Source: Pseudomonadota bacterium (GTDB lineage: Bacteria > Pseudomonadota > Alphaproteobacteria > Rickettsiales > Midichloriaceae). From it: a DNA stretch of 8,703 nucleotides. The notes under the pieces were generated by a model. The model was not told the origin of the DNA. It was given only the letters and a program-made list of their open reading frames with translations, and did no database searches. The DNA lies in the NCBI GenBank assembly GCA_027621485.1, contig JAQCBG010000020.1, forward strand, positions 1-8,703, read 5' to 3'. The position numbers and the translations under genes were made by a program. Of the stretch, positions 1-8,478 are shown piece after piece. The first letter of the stretch is position 1, and the number at the start of each line of letters is the position of its first letter.

Positions 1-3000
1 ATTTGGAGAAGATATTATACTTCAAAGCTTATGTTGTGATTGATCCTATGTTATCTGAATTATCAGAATTTCAGATGTTGACAGAGGATGAATATAATGA
101 AGCTTTAGATAAATTTGGCGAATCTGCTTTTATTGCTGAAACTGGCGCAGAGGCATTAAAATCAATGCTTTCTAATTTAAAATTGCGAGAGTTAAGCATC
201 TCTCTTCGTGCTGATTTGAAAGATATTACATCCGAAACAAAAAGAAAAAAAATAGCAAAGCGTCTGAAGATTGTAGAGCAATTTTTAGCATCAAATAATA
301 AGCCAGAGCACATGGTGCTTACTATACTACCTGTAATACCGCCTGATTTAAGGCCCCTTGTAATGCTTGATGGAGGTAGATTTGCCACTGCAGATTTAAA
401 TGAATTATATCGAAGAGTTATCAATAGAAACAATCGATTAAAAAGATTGATAGAGCTTTCTGCGCCAGATATTATTATAAGAAATGAAAAACGTATGCTT
501 CAAGAGTCTGTTGATGCGTTATTTGATAATAGTAAAAGAGGTAGATCTGTGAAAAATGCCTCAAATAAGAGGCCATTTAAATCTCTCTCAGATATGTTAA
601 AAGGCAAGCAAGGTCGTTTTAGGCAAAATCTCTTAGGAAAGAGAGTGGATTATTCTGGCAGATCTGTAATTGTTGTTGGTCCAGAATTAAAGCTTCATCA
701 ATGTGGAATTCCAAAGCGAATGGCGCTTGAATTGTTTAAGCCTTTTATATACAGTAAGCTTTGTCTATATGGTATTGCATCTACATTGAAAGTCGCAAAA
801 AGATTACTGGAGCTTAATAAGCCAGAAGTTTGGGATATGCTTGAGGAAGTTATACATGAGCATCCTGTACTTTTAAATCGCGCACCTACATTACATAGAC
901 TTGGGATTCAAGCTTTTGAGCCAGTCCTCATTGAAGGTAAGGCTATACAACTGCATCCTCTTGTTTGTGCTCCGTTTAATGCTGACTTTGATGGTGACCA
1001 GATGGCTGTGCATGTTCCTCTTTCTATTGAGGCGCAGCTTGAGGCGAGAGTTTTAATGATGTCTACAAATAATATACTTAGCCCGGCAAACGGAAGGCCT
1101 GTGATAGTGCCTACTCAAGATATAGTACTTGGGCTTTATTATATGAGTCTTGAGTATTCTGGATTGAAAGGTGAGGGCTTAATTTTTGCAGATGATAGAG
1201 AAGTTGAATATGCTCTTCATGAACAAAAGGTGCTACTGCATACTAAAATCAAATGTAGAAAATTTAGCATAGATGTTAATAATAATAAAGTAAGGCGTAT
1301 TGTAGAAACAACTCCTGGAAGACTTTTTATTGGAAATATATTGCCAGAAAATCCAAAAATTGGATTTGAATTAGTAAATAGAGTTATTGGAAAGAAAGAG
1401 ATTACAGATTTAGTTGATACAATATATAGAGCATGTGGTCCAAAAGAAGCGGTATTGTTTTCTGATAATTTAATGAGGCTTGGTTTTAAATATGCAACTA
1501 GATCAGGCATTTCGATTGGAAAAGATGATATGCTTATACCAAAAAGCAAAAAGCTTCATGTCGCAAAAACCTTAGATGAGGTAAGGCGTTATGAGAATCA
1601 GTATATGGAGGGCTTAATTACTAAAAGGGAAGAATACAATAAAATTGTAGATTCATGGTCTAGGTGCTCTGAAAGAATTACTGCTGATATGATGGATTTA
1701 ATTTCAGGGCAAGGCGTTACCCCTTCTGGGCAAGATGCTGTGAATAATATCTTCATGATGGCAGATTCTGGCGCTCGTAGCTCTGCTGCGCAAATTAAGC
1801 AGATAGCTGGCATGAGAGGTCTTATGACGAAGCCATCGGGAGAAATTATTAAAACTCCCATAATATCCAATTTTAAAGAAGGATTAACAGAACTTGAATT
1901 TTTTACTTCAACACACGGTGCGCGTAAGGGTCTTGCAGATACAGCTCTGAAAACAGCAAATTCTGGATATTTAACAAGAAAACTTGTGGATGTTGCTCAA
2001 GATTGCTCTATTGTGGAGGATGACTGCAAAACGCAAAACGGTATATTGAGCAAAATGATTGTAGAGGGTGGCGAGGTAATTGTTCCTTTATCCAATCTTA
2101 TTGTGGGCAGAGTTTCTGCAATTGACATTAAATGCGCAGCTTCTGGAGGTTTCATTGTAAACGCAGGTCAGATGATAGATGAGCGTATTGCAGAGCGCAT
2201 AGAAGAAGCTGGTATTGACTCTGTGAGAATTAGATCAGCCCTGACTTGTGAGAGTAATATAGGTATATGTGCTCGTTGTTATGGAAGAGATCTGGCAACT
2301 GGTTATTTGGTGAGTATTGGTGAGGCTGTTGGTGTTGTTGCAGCTCAATCTATTGGTGAGCCTGGTACGCAGCTTACAATGAGAACTTTCCATATAGGTG
2401 GTGCTGCTCAAAGAGCCTCAATTGCATCTAATGCGATTTCTAGTTGTTCAGGAATACTGAAATTCGTTCATAATAACACTGTTATTGACAGTAAAGGAGA
2501 GAATATAGTTATGAGTAGAAGTTGCGAAGCTATTGTGATGGATTCTGAGAATATGGAAAGAGCGCGCTATAAAATTCCTTATGGCTCTAAGTTGCTTATG
2601 CTTGAGGGTGCGCGTATTGATAAAGGAGATAAGATTGCAGAATGGGATCCGTTTACAGTTCCTATCATTGTAGAAAAGGGTGGTCGTGCATCTTTTATAG
2701 ATTTAATTCATGGAGTATCTTTTAGTGAAATCCAAGATGAATCTACTGGTATTGCAAATAAAGTTGTAATAGATAGTAGAAAGCATTCCAAAGCAAGTGA
2801 ATTGCGTCCGAGGATTGTGCTTGTAGATAATGAAACAAGCGAGATTTTAACACTTTCAAATGGCCTTGAAGCAAGATATTTTCTTCCAGTGAATGCTGTA
2901 CTTAATATTCTTGACAATGAAATTGTGCACGCCGGAGATGTAATTGCAAGAATCTCTAAAGAATCTTACAAAAGCAGAGATATTACTGGAGGTCTGCCTC

Positions 3001-3806
3001 GTGTTGTTGAATTATTTGAAGCGCGTCAACCAAAAGATCACTCTGTGATTAGTGAGATAAGTGGTTATGTAGAATTTGGAAAAGATTACAAATCAAAGAG
3101 AAGAATAATAGTAAGGCCTGAAAATGAATTAGAGTCTCCAGTTGAGTATTTTGTTCAAAGAGGCAGACACATTGTAGTAAATGAGGGAGATTTTATTACA
3201 AAAGGCGAGATGTTAATGGAAGGAAATCCATCCCCTCATGATATTTTAAGAGTGATGGGTGTTGAAGCTCTTGCACATTACATGATTCAAGAAGTTCAGC
3301 AAGTTTATAGACTTCAAGGGGTGGAAATTGATAATAAGCATATAGAGGTGATTATTAGACAGATGCTTCAAAAAGTTGAAATTATAGAGCCAGGGGAGAC
3401 AACACTTCTTGTGGGCGAACAAGTTGATAAAGTAGAGCTTGAAGAGGAGAATGAAGCTGCGAGAAAAAGTGGATATACTGCTGCAGCATCTATTCCAGTT
3501 CTTCAAGGCATCACAAAAGCGTCTTTGCAAACAAATTCTTTTCTATCTGCTGCATCATTCCAGGAGACAACAAGAGTGTTGACAGAAGCTGCTGTTGCTG
3601 GAAAAAAAGATCTACTTAGAGGATTAAAGGAGAATGTGATTATAGGTAAGCTTGTACCAGTTGGTACTGGCGCATATGTGAATTTGCTTCAAAAGAAATC
3701 TGCTAAAATCAATAGCTCGATGAATTCAGAAGCAAGTGTTGTCAGTGAAGATTTTACTGAAGAAGGGTATAATGCTATATATAACGAGGAGCACAAAGAT
3801 GCATAG
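1..3806 (+). CDS. rpoC: DNA-directed RNA polymerase subunit beta' (5'-truncated by window edge)
   Basis: Beta' forms half of the RNA polymerase active-site cleft in the cytoplasm. The frame is open from the window edge; the first in-frame codon (TTG at 3) is an internal Leu, not a start. About 130-140 N-terminal residues, including the first zinc finger, lie upstream. Counting from codon 3, the catalytic Mg-binding NADFDGDQ is at residues 326-333, the bridge helix starts at THGARKG (637), and the trigger loop [18 protein letters not shown] is at 783-800. The second zinc site is intact: C675, C749, C756 and C759, with the same 74/7/3 spacing as in E. coli. The lineage-specific insertion inside the trigger loop is present. 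In the F-loop, S593 replaces the Gly of ARGSAAQ. The reading frame is unbroken to TAG at 3804-3806. guaB begins inside its last codons, so the two are probably co-transcribed. Identification is certain. Confidence 0.99.
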   Translation, partial: LEKILYFKAYVVIDPMLSELSEFQMLTEDEYNEALDKFGESAFIAETGAEALKSMLSNLKLRELSISLRADLKDITSETKRKKIAKRLKIVEQFLASNNKPEHMVLTILPVIPPDLRPLVMLDGGRFATADLNELYRRVINRNNRLKRLIELSAPDIIIRNEKRMLQESVDALFDNSKRGRSVKNASNKRPFKSLSDMLKGKQGRFRQNLLGKRVDYSGRSVIVVGPELKLHQCGIPKRMALELFKPFIYSKLCLYGIASTLKVAKRLLELNKPEVWDMLEEVIHEHPVLLNRAPTLHRLGIQAFEPVLIEGKAIQLHPLVCAPFNADFDGDQMAVHVPLSIEAQLEARVLMMSTNNILSPANGRPVIVPTQDIVLGLYYMSLEYSGLKGEGLIFADDREVEYALHEQKVLLHTKIKCRKFSIDVNNNKVRRIVETTPGRLFIGNILPENPKIGFELVNRVIGKKEITDLVDTIYRACGPKEAVLFSDNLMRLGFKYATRSGISIGKDDMLIPKSKKLHVAKTLDEVRRYENQYMEGLITKREEYNKIVDSWSRCSERITADMMDLISGQGVTPSGQDAVNNIFMMADSGARSSAAQIKQIAGMRGLMTKPSGEIIKTPIISNFKEGLTELEFFTSTHGARKGLADTALKTANSGYLTRKLVDVAQDCSIVEDDCKTQNGILSKMIVEGGEVIVPLSNLIVGRVSAIDIKCAASGGFIVNAGQMIDERIAERIEEAGIDSVRIRSALTCESNIGICARCYGRDLATGYLVSIGEAVGVVAAQSIGEPGTQLTMRTFHIGGAAQRASIASNAISSCSGILKFVHNNTVIDSKGENIVMSRSCEAIVMDSENMERARYKIPYGSKLLMLEGARIDKGDKIAEWDPFTVPIIVEKGGRASFIDLIHGVSFSEIQDESTGIANKVVIDSRKHSKASELRPRIVLVDNETSEILTLSNGLEARYFLPVNAVLNILDNEIVHAGDVIARISKESYKSRDITGGLPRVVELFEARQPKDHSVISEISGYVEFGKDYKSKRRIIVRPENELESPVEYFVQRGRHIVVNEGDFITKGEMLMEGNPSPHDILRVMGVEALAHYMIQEVQQVYRLQGVEIDNKHIEVIIRQMLQKVEIIEPGETTLLVGEQVDKVELEEENEAARKSGYTAAASIPVLQGITKASLQTNSFLSAASFQETTRVLTEAAVAGKKDLLRGLKENVIIGKLVPVGTGAYVNLLQKKSAKINSSMNSEASVVSEDFTEEGYNAIYNEEHKDA
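3786..3791 (+). promoter_or_regulatory. Shine-Dalgarno sequence for guaB, inside rpoC
   Basis: GAGGAG lies 7 nt before ATG 3799, within the final codons of rpoC. It is the best ribosome binding site in the window. It decides the guaB start in favour of 3799 over an in-frame ATG at 3736. Confidence 0.8.
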
Positions 3807-4899
3807 TAAGGTATTATATTCTGCGGTGACTTTTGATGATGTTCTGCTTTTACCAATGCGCTCTAGTGTTATGCCGCAAGATGTTGATCTTACTTCAAAA
3901 ATCACTAGCGACGTTAGTATAGATATTCCTATAATATCTGCTGCAATGGATACTGTGACGGAGTCTAAAATGGCAATTGCTATGGCTCGTCTTGGTGGTT
4001 TGGGAGTTGTGCATAAAAACATGACAAAAGAAGCTCAAGCAGATGAGATTAAAAAAGTAAAGGCATGCGTCATCAATAAAGATAAAGCCCTAAAAGTTGG
4101 TGCAGCAATTGGAACAAGTCTTGATTGTAAAGCTAGATTAAAACTACTTTATGAAGCAGGAGCTGATCTTGTAGTAATAGATACAGCGCACGGACATTCT
4201 AGAAGAGTGATTGAAATGCTTCATTTTGTGCGTAATACATATAAAGATTTACAAGTTATCGTTGGAAATATAGCAACGAAAGAAGCCGCAGTAGATCTTG
4301 CAAATGAGGGTGCTCATGCTGTAAAAGTTGGTATAGGGGCAGGCTCTATTTGCACAACAAGAATTATATCTGGCGTTGGAATGCCTCAGATTACAGCTAT
4401 AGAAAGCGTTGCGTCTGCATTAAAGAATTATGATGTTGGTATAATAGCAGATGGTGGCATGCGTTATTCTGGAGATATTGCAAAAGCAATAGGTGCAGGT
4501 GCTCATGCTGTAATGCTTGGTGGGATACTTGGCAAATCTTCTGATGCGCCTGGCGAAATTATAGAGAAAAATGGAATATTATATAAAGCCTATAGAGGTA
4601 TGGGTTCTATTTCTGCAATGAAGGCGGGTTCTGGGGATAGATATTTTCAAGATGAAAAAAATGATGCTAAAAAATTAGTTTCAGAGGGTGTTGAAGGTCT
4701 TGTAAAATTAGATGGCGATGTTTCTAATATTATATATCAGATCATAGGGGGTTTGAGATCCAGCATGGGATATGTTGGTGCTGCTAATATAGGAGAAATG
4801 AGAGAGAAGGCTAGATTTGTAAAAATAACGAAATCTGGTATAACGGAAAGTCATGTGCATAGTATGGAAGAAATAAAGTCAGAACCTAATTATCGTTAA
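3799..4899 (+). CDS. guaB: Inosine-5'-monophosphate dehydrogenase lacking the CBS (Bateman) domain
   Basis: It oxidises IMP to XMP with NAD+, the first committed step to GMP. The product is 366 aa against about 488 in E. coli. The start at 3799 gives [19 protein letters not shown], matching the family N-terminus, with GAGGAG 7 nt upstream. Catalytic features are complete: the AMDTVTE segment, DTAHGHS, the active-site loop GSICTTR with C185, the flap with DRYFQ (the conserved Arg-Tyr pair), SEGVEG, and the C-terminal ESHVH and PNY. The segment after [18 protein letters not shown] runs straight into VGAAIGT across about ten residues (89-98). The roughly 120-residue pair of CBS domains normally found there is absent. 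C185 aligns with E. coli C305, confirming a clean deletion of that size. GAGSICTT replaces the usual GPGSICTT. It overlaps rpoC by 8 bp, and guaA is 35 bp downstream. Confidence 0.96.
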   Translation: MHSKVLYSAVTFDDVLLLPMRSSVMPQDVDLTSKITSDVSIDIPIISAAMDTVTESKMAIAMARLGGLGVVHKNMTKEAQADEIKKVKACVINKDKALKVGAAIGTSLDCKARLKLLYEAGADLVVIDTAHGHSRRVIEMLHFVRNTYKDLQVIVGNIATKEAAVDLANEGAHAVKVGIGAGSICTTRIISGVGMPQITAIESVASALKNYDVGIIADGGMRYSGDIAKAIGAGAHAVMLGGILGKSSDAPGEIIEKNGILYKAYRGMGSISAMKAGSGDRYFQDEKNDAKKLVSEGVEGLVKLDGDVSNIIYQIIGGLRSSMGYVGAANIGEMREKARFVKITKSGITESHVHSMEEIKSEPNYR

Positions 4900-4934
4900 A
4901 TTTATTGAGTATGCATGAGTACTAGAGTTTTTGT

Positions 4935-6533
4935 ATGATAAATAAAGATAGAATTCTTACCAAATTAGATGGGCTAAATAAAGATAGACTCAATAAAAGT
5001 GGAAGCGTTTTGATATTAAATTTTGGCTCGCAGTATACGCAGTTAATAGCCAGATGCATAAGGAAAATGGAAGTGTATTGCGAAGTACACCCTCATGACA
5101 TTGATTTGCAGTTCATTGAAGATTTTAATCCATCAGCAATTATTCTCTCCGGCGGCTTTAGTGATGCCGCACAGGCCAATTCACCTTCGTTAAATGCAAA
5201 AATATTGAATTTAGGTATTCCAATACTCGGAATTTGCTATGGGATGCAGATTATGGCAAGGCAATTGGGCGGAGAAACAATTAAGGGCGATAAAGGTGAA
5301 TTTGGTCTAACAACTTGTAATATCGAGACAAGAGGTCAGCTTCTGCAGAATATATCTGATGAGTTTATTGCTTGGATGAGTCATAATGATCATGTAAATA
5401 AAGTACCAAGTGACTTTAAGATTCTTGCAAGGTCCGGCGATATAGTTGTTGCTATTGAAAATAATGAAGAGAAATATTATGGCTTACAATTTCATCCGGA
5501 GGTAACGCATACAGAATGCGGCATGAAAATTTTGGAAAATTTTGTTTTTGATATATGTTCATGCAATAAGAATTGGAAGCCTAGCTCTTTAGTAGAAAGA
5601 TTAAAAGATGAAATATATAGGGTCGTAGGCAATGACACAAAAGAAGGTGTTTTACTTGCGCTTTCTGGAGGTGTTGATTCATCAGTTCTTGCGAATCTTC
5701 TGCATAATACGATTGGAGATAGATTGATATGTGTGTTTGTAAATAATGGAATGTTACGAGCACATGAAGTAGAAAGCGTTTTAAAATCTGCACAAGAAAG
5801 TCATTTAAATATTCATTATATAGATGCAAGTGCAGAGTTTTTAAGTGCATTACAAGGTATATCAGATCCAGAAAAAAAACGTAAAGTGATAGGAGTAAAA
5901 TTTATAGAAGTATTTCAGAGAGTTACTGCAAAACTTAATAAAAATATTGCTTGGCTTGCGCAAGGTACCATTTATTCAGATGTTATAGAGAGTGCGGTAA
6001 GTGGTGATGCAGAGACTATAAAATCTCATCATAATGTTGGAGGATTGCCGGAGGTAATGAATTTAAAGCTTCTAGAGCCAATGAAAATATTATTTAAAGA
6101 TGAAGTGCGTGCACTCGGAAGAAGTTTAAATATTGCAAGTCATATAATTGATAGGCACCCATTTCCAGGTCCTGGCCTTGCTGTGAGAATCATTGGAGAA
6201 GTAAAAGATGAATATTTACAGATATTAAGAGTCGCTGATCATATATTTATTCAGGCTTTGCAAAACAAAGGTATGTATCATGATACAGATCAGGCATTTG
6301 CTGTGTTACTGCCAATAAAATCTGTTGGAGTAAAGGGTGATGCAAGATCTTACGGATATACAATTGCTCTGCGAGCAGTAAATTCAGTGGATTTTATGAC
6401 TGCGACTCCTACCTGCATATCTCACGAGGTATTACAGGAGATTGCGAGAAAAATAACAAATGAAATTCCATCTGTAACAAGGGTAGTTTATGATATATCC
6501 AGTAAGCCTCCAGCAACAATAGAATGGGAATAA
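4935..6533 (+). CDS. guaA: GMP synthase (glutamine-hydrolysing)
   Basis: It converts XMP to GMP using ATP and glutamine, the step after GuaB. The product is 532 aa (E. coli 525). Residues 25-210 are a class I glutamine amidotransferase with the nucleophile C101 in GICYGMQ and H187/E189 in QFHPEVTHT. The ATP-pyrophosphatase P-loop SGGVDSS is at 244-250. IKSHHNVGGLP, RHPFPGPGL and the C-terminal KPPATIEWE are intact, so the enzyme should be active. F75 follows the oxyanion-region Gly pair (usually GGP), and N151 lies in MSHND (usually MSHGD). The N-terminus has about 20 residues before the conserved VLILNFGSQYTQL. They contain a duplicated NKDR, so the true start may be further in, although ATG 4935 is the only good start codon there. 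Ribosome binding is weak (TAGAG, 7 nt upstream). Translation probably follows guaB in one transcript. Confidence 0.97.
   Translation: MINKDRILTKLDGLNKDRLNKSGSVLILNFGSQYTQLIARCIRKMEVYCEVHPHDIDLQFIEDFNPSAIILSGGFSDAAQANSPSLNAKILNLGIPILGICYGMQIMARQLGGETIKGDKGEFGLTTCNIETRGQLLQNISDEFIAWMSHNDHVNKVPSDFKILARSGDIVVAIENNEEKYYGLQFHPEVTHTECGMKILENFVFDICSCNKNWKPSSLVERLKDEIYRVVGNDTKEGVLLALSGGVDSSVLANLLHNTIGDRLICVFVNNGMLRAHEVESVLKSAQESHLNIHYIDASAEFLSALQGISDPEKKRKVIGVKFIEVFQRVTAKLNKNIAWLAQGTIYSDVIESAVSGDAETIKSHHNVGGLPEVMNLKLLEPMKILFKDEVRALGRSLNIASHIIDRHPFPGPGLAVRIIGEVKDEYLQILRVADHIFIQALQNKGMYHDTDQAFAVLLPIKSVGVKGDARSYGYTIALRAVNSVDFMTATPTCISHEVLQEIARKITNEIPSVTRVVYDISSKPPATIEWE
4939..4988 (+). repeat. 14-bp direct repeat in the 5' end of guaA
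   Basis: TAAATAAAGATAGA occurs at 4939-4952 and again at 4975-4988, offset by 36 bp (12 codons, in frame). It encodes a repeated NKDR motif in the poorly conserved N-terminal extension of GuaA. Confidence 0.8.
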
Positions 6534-6578
6534 GATATAAGTGAGTGTATATAAATAGATTATAAGGCAGAAAAAATC

Positions 6579-6610
6579 TTGTCATTTATAATTAATGTAT
6601 GCAATATAAT
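6579..6610 (+). promoter_or_regulatory. Weak candidate promoter for ssb-rppH
   Basis: The 108-bp guaA-ssb gap contains TTGTCA (6579-6584) and a perfect TATAAT (6605-6610), 32 nt before the ssb start. The spacer of 20 bp is longer than the usual 16-18, and a second TATAAT lies at 6587-6592. In DNA this AT-rich such matches arise by chance, so this is only a candidate. I saw no terminator hairpin after guaA, so read-through from the gua genes is possible too. Confidence 0.35.
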
Positions 6611-6627
6611 AACTGAATAAAATAGTA

Positions 6628-6633
6628 GAAAGG
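6628..6633 (+). promoter_or_regulatory. Shine-Dalgarno sequence for ssb
   Basis: GAAAGG lies 8 nt before ATG 6642. It supports this start, which also gives the family N-terminus MAGSLNKVSLIGNVG. Confidence 0.65.
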
Positions 6634-6641
6634 TAGATAGT

Positions 6642-7097
6642 ATGGCTGGAAGTTTGAATAAAGTGTCTTTAATTGGAAATGTTGGAAAAGATCCAGATAT
6701 TAGAAGTACGCAAGATGGAAGGGAAGTTGTAACATTTTCTCTTGCAACATCTGAGAGTTGGAGGGATAAAATAACTGGCGAAAGAAGGGAAAAGACAGAG
6801 TGGCATCGTATTGTTGTTTTTTCTCCGCATTTAATTACAATTATCAAAAATCACTTACATAAAGGCTCAAAGGTTTATATTGAAGGTTCTCTTCAAACAA
6901 GGAAATGGTCTGATCAATCTGGAATAGAAAAATATACAACAGAAGTTGTTATTCAGGCGTATTCTGGAATGCTTGTTTTGCTTACTCCAAAAGGTGATGA
7001 GGGTGGTGCATTTTCAGAGCAGAATCCTTCATTTCAAAATAAAAATCGTAATGATTACGAAATAGAAGAAGAGCAAGAAGATCAAATACCATTCTAA
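6642..7097 (+). CDS. ssb: Single-stranded DNA-binding protein
   Basis: It coats single-stranded DNA in replication, repair and recombination, and recruits partner enzymes through its C-terminal tip. The product is 151 aa, shorter than E. coli SSB (178 aa) because the disordered linker is short. The OB-fold covers residues 1-110. The segment ATSESWRDK...TEWHR is nearly identical to E. coli, and the DNA-stacking aromatics are present (W40, W54, F60, W89). The linker, about 111-140, is rich in Asn, Gln, Gly and Glu. The acidic tail EEEQEDQIPF keeps the terminal Ile-Pro-Phe; one Asp of the usual DDIPF is Gln. It is preceded by a good ribosome binding site and followed 35 bp later by rppH on the same strand. 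Confidence 0.98.
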   Translation: MAGSLNKVSLIGNVGKDPDIRSTQDGREVVTFSLATSESWRDKITGERREKTEWHRIVVFSPHLITIIKNHLHKGSKVYIEGSLQTRKWSDQSGIEKYTTEVVIQAYSGMLVLLTPKGDEGGAFSEQNPSFQNKNRNDYEIEEEQEDQIPF

Positions 7098-7132
7098 AAA
7101 TATATTATTTTCTTTAGATGGTTATTTATTAG

Positions 7133-7597
7133 ATGAGCTTGTATAGAGATTGCGTTGGTATAGTACTTATCAATAAAGAGTTAAAAGTTTTTGCAGGAAA
7201 ACGCATCGATTGCGCAGAAGCTTGGCAAATGCCTCAAGGAGGTATTGAGAGCAATGAAGATTTAAGAAGCGCAGCATTTAGAGAGATGAAAGAAGAGATT
7301 GGAATTTCTAGAGAATCTGTAGAGGTTTTAATGGAATCAAGCTGGTATACATACGATCTTCCTCATCATCTCAGAGGTACTGTATGGGGTGGAAAATATG
7401 TAGGGCAAAAACAAAAATGGTTTTTGATGCGATTTTTAGATAAAGATTCTTTAATTAATATAAATACAACAGAAATTCCAGAATTCAAAGAATGGTGCTG
7501 GATGCACGCTAATGAGTTAATAGACTCTATAGTTTTCTTTAAAAGAGATATATATAAAAAAGTTTTTGAAGAATTTGGTAGTAATTACTTTGCTTAA
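7133..7597 (+). CDS. rppH: RNA pyrophosphohydrolase (Nudix family)
   Basis: It removes pyrophosphate from the 5' triphosphate end of mRNA, which can trigger RNase E decay; in some pathogens the homologue is called NudH or IalA. The product is 154 aa. The Nudix box at residues 36-58 fits GX5EX7REUXEEXGU exactly (GGIESNED...REMKEEIGI), giving the metal-binding Glu residues. RppH-specific marks are WQMPQGG, GQKQKWFL, PEFKEWCW and FFKRDIYKKVFEEF. An in-frame TAG directly before ATG 7133 rules out an N-terminal extension in this frame. No convincing Shine-Dalgarno sequence precedes it. It probably shares a transcript with ssb. The C-terminus stops soon after the Nudix fold, without the tail seen in E. 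coli. Confidence 0.94.
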   Translation: MSLYRDCVGIVLINKELKVFAGKRIDCAEAWQMPQGGIESNEDLRSAAFREMKEEIGISRESVEVLMESSWYTYDLPHHLRGTVWGGKYVGQKQKWFLMRFLDKDSLININTTEIPEFKEWCWMHANELIDSIVFFKRDIYKKVFEEFGSNYFA

Positions 7598-7615
7598 AGT
7601 AACTTGTTTTAAGCA
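7591..7615 (+). terminator. Possible terminator hairpin after rppH
   Basis: An inverted repeat pairs TGCTTAAAG (7591-7599) with TTTTAAGCA (7607-7615): nine pairs including one G-U, with a 7-nt loop. It overlaps the rppH stop codon. The tract after it (TTCTTATACTCTT) is only moderately T-rich and the stem is AT-rich, so termination efficiency is uncertain. Confidence 0.4.
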
Positions 7616-7663
7616 TTCTTATACTCTTAGAGTTTTCAAATCAATAGTATTTTAGAGAGATAG

Positions 7664-7689
7664 TAGCTTATAGGAGTAATATAGAGCTA
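7664..7689. repeat. Imperfect inverted repeat in the convergent rppH-regulator gap
   Basis: TAGCTTATA (7664-7672) pairs with TATAGAGCTA (7680-7689) with one bulged base and a 7-nt loop. It lies midway between two convergent genes, where a bidirectional terminator might be expected. No clear T-run follows on either strand, so its role is a guess. Confidence 0.35.
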
Positions 7690-7724
7690 AGTATTCACTA
7701 AATGACTTCTATGAGTATATCAAT

Positions 7725-8174
7725 CTAGTTTGCAGTATCTTCTTGATTGCTGTAAATCTCACCAGAGCCATACATATATAGTATTATAGCTTTTATTGCA
7801 GACTTAGTATCTGGCATATCTTCTTTATATTTGTATATAATGCGTATTACCTCGTCCATTTGAGATTTGCTGATCTTGAGATTGTAGTGAAGTATTATAT
7901 CTTCTATTAAGCTGGTAATCTGATTATATAAACCTATATCAAAGCTTGTGTAATGCATTTCAAATACTTCTTCTTTTAATTTCTCAGGAGTAACATTAAA
8001 AAAAGTTGCTATTTTTGACACAACATCTTTATTATAAGATCTTCCATATAGTATGTTGTCAATCTGAAATCTAGTGACGCCAATCTTGTTTGACAATTCT
8101 AAAATACTCAGGCCCTTTCTTGCGATTAACATTTTGATGTTAACACTGATGGCTAATTTTTCTTTATGACGCAT
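7725..8174 (-). CDS. XRE/Cro-CI-type helix-turn-helix transcriptional regulator
   Basis: The product is 149 aa. Residues 8-70 form a Cro/CI-type five-helix DNA-binding domain: NIKMLIARKGLSILELSNKI is helix 1 to helix 2, GVTRFQIDNILYGR is the turn and recognition helix (about 32-45), and DVVSKIATFFNVTPEKL completes the fold. The C-terminal half (about 76-137) is predicted to be helical, with IITSL-like Ile/Leu-rich stretches, and matches no family I recognise; it could dimerise or sense a ligand. There is no signal peptide or membrane segment. The start ATG at 8174 has a weak AGTGG about 9 nt upstream. It is transcribed against rppH, with a large non-coding region upstream. Target genes are unknown, and self-regulation is plausible for this class. 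Confidence 0.85.
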   Translation of the reverse strand: MRHKEKLAISVNIKMLIARKGLSILELSNKIGVTRFQIDNILYGRSYNKDVVSKIATFFNVTPEKLKEEVFEMHYTSFDIGLYNQITSLIEDIILHYNLKISKSQMDEVIRIIYKYKEDMPDTKSAIKAIILYMYGSGEIYSNQEDTAN

Positions 8175-8225
8175 ACATCAAAACCACTAAAAACATTTCT
8201 AATAATAATCAAATAAAACAGCTAA

Positions 8226-8241
8226 AATGCATTGAATATTC
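8226..8241. repeat. Two abutting 8-bp perfect palindromes
   Basis: AATGCATT (8226-8233) is followed directly by GAATATTC (8234-8241), both perfect palindromes, 52-67 bp upstream of the regulator start. AATGCATT recurs at 8394-8401 and inside the regulator gene at 7952-7959. They are candidate operator sites for a dimeric regulator; binding is inferred only from position and symmetry. Confidence 0.4.
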
Positions 8242-8372
8242 CAAATACTCAAAAAAAGCACTAATATAGCGCATAAAATACATTAAAAAGTAATATATAT
8301 GCAGTAAGCTAATTTGTTATTTGTTATCACATAATACAAATACACGCAACTACTTTGTAATAAGAGTTATAG

Positions 8373-8400
8373 ATGCTAACTAAATATAAAGTTAATGCAT
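8373..8400. repeat. Bulged inverted repeat
   Basis: ATGCTAACT (8373-8381) pairs with AGTTA (8390-8394) and GCAT (8397-8400). This gives nine pairs with a 2-nt bulge and an 8-nt AT loop. The right arm contains the second AATGCATT palindrome. Confidence 0.4.
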
Positions 8401-8478
8401 TATATACACAGGTAATTGAAGGATTTAGGATTTTAATTGGTGGTTAGAATTTAACATTCTCTGTAGTAGTGAAAAAGA

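Noticed and set aside
71..3530. Several 70-120-codon minus-strand reading frames across rpoC, and similar ones opposite guaA and ssb
   Set aside because: They are antisense shadows of strongly conserved genes, with no recognisable domain and no ribosome binding site.
3736..3798. Upstream in-frame ATG that would lengthen GuaB by 21 residues
   Set aside because: The added residues match nothing in the family N-terminus and lie fully inside rpoC. ATG 3799 has a GAGGAG site 7 nt away and gives the expected protein start.
7630..7650. TTCAAATC resembling a tRNA T-loop
   Set aside because: The flanking bases do not form a 5-bp T-stem and no acceptor, D or anticodon arms can be drawn around it.
8315..8359. 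Doubled ATTTGTT and a TACAAA/TTTGTA inverted pair
   Set aside because: Copies are only 6-7 bp in low-complexity AT-rich DNA, too short to separate from chance.
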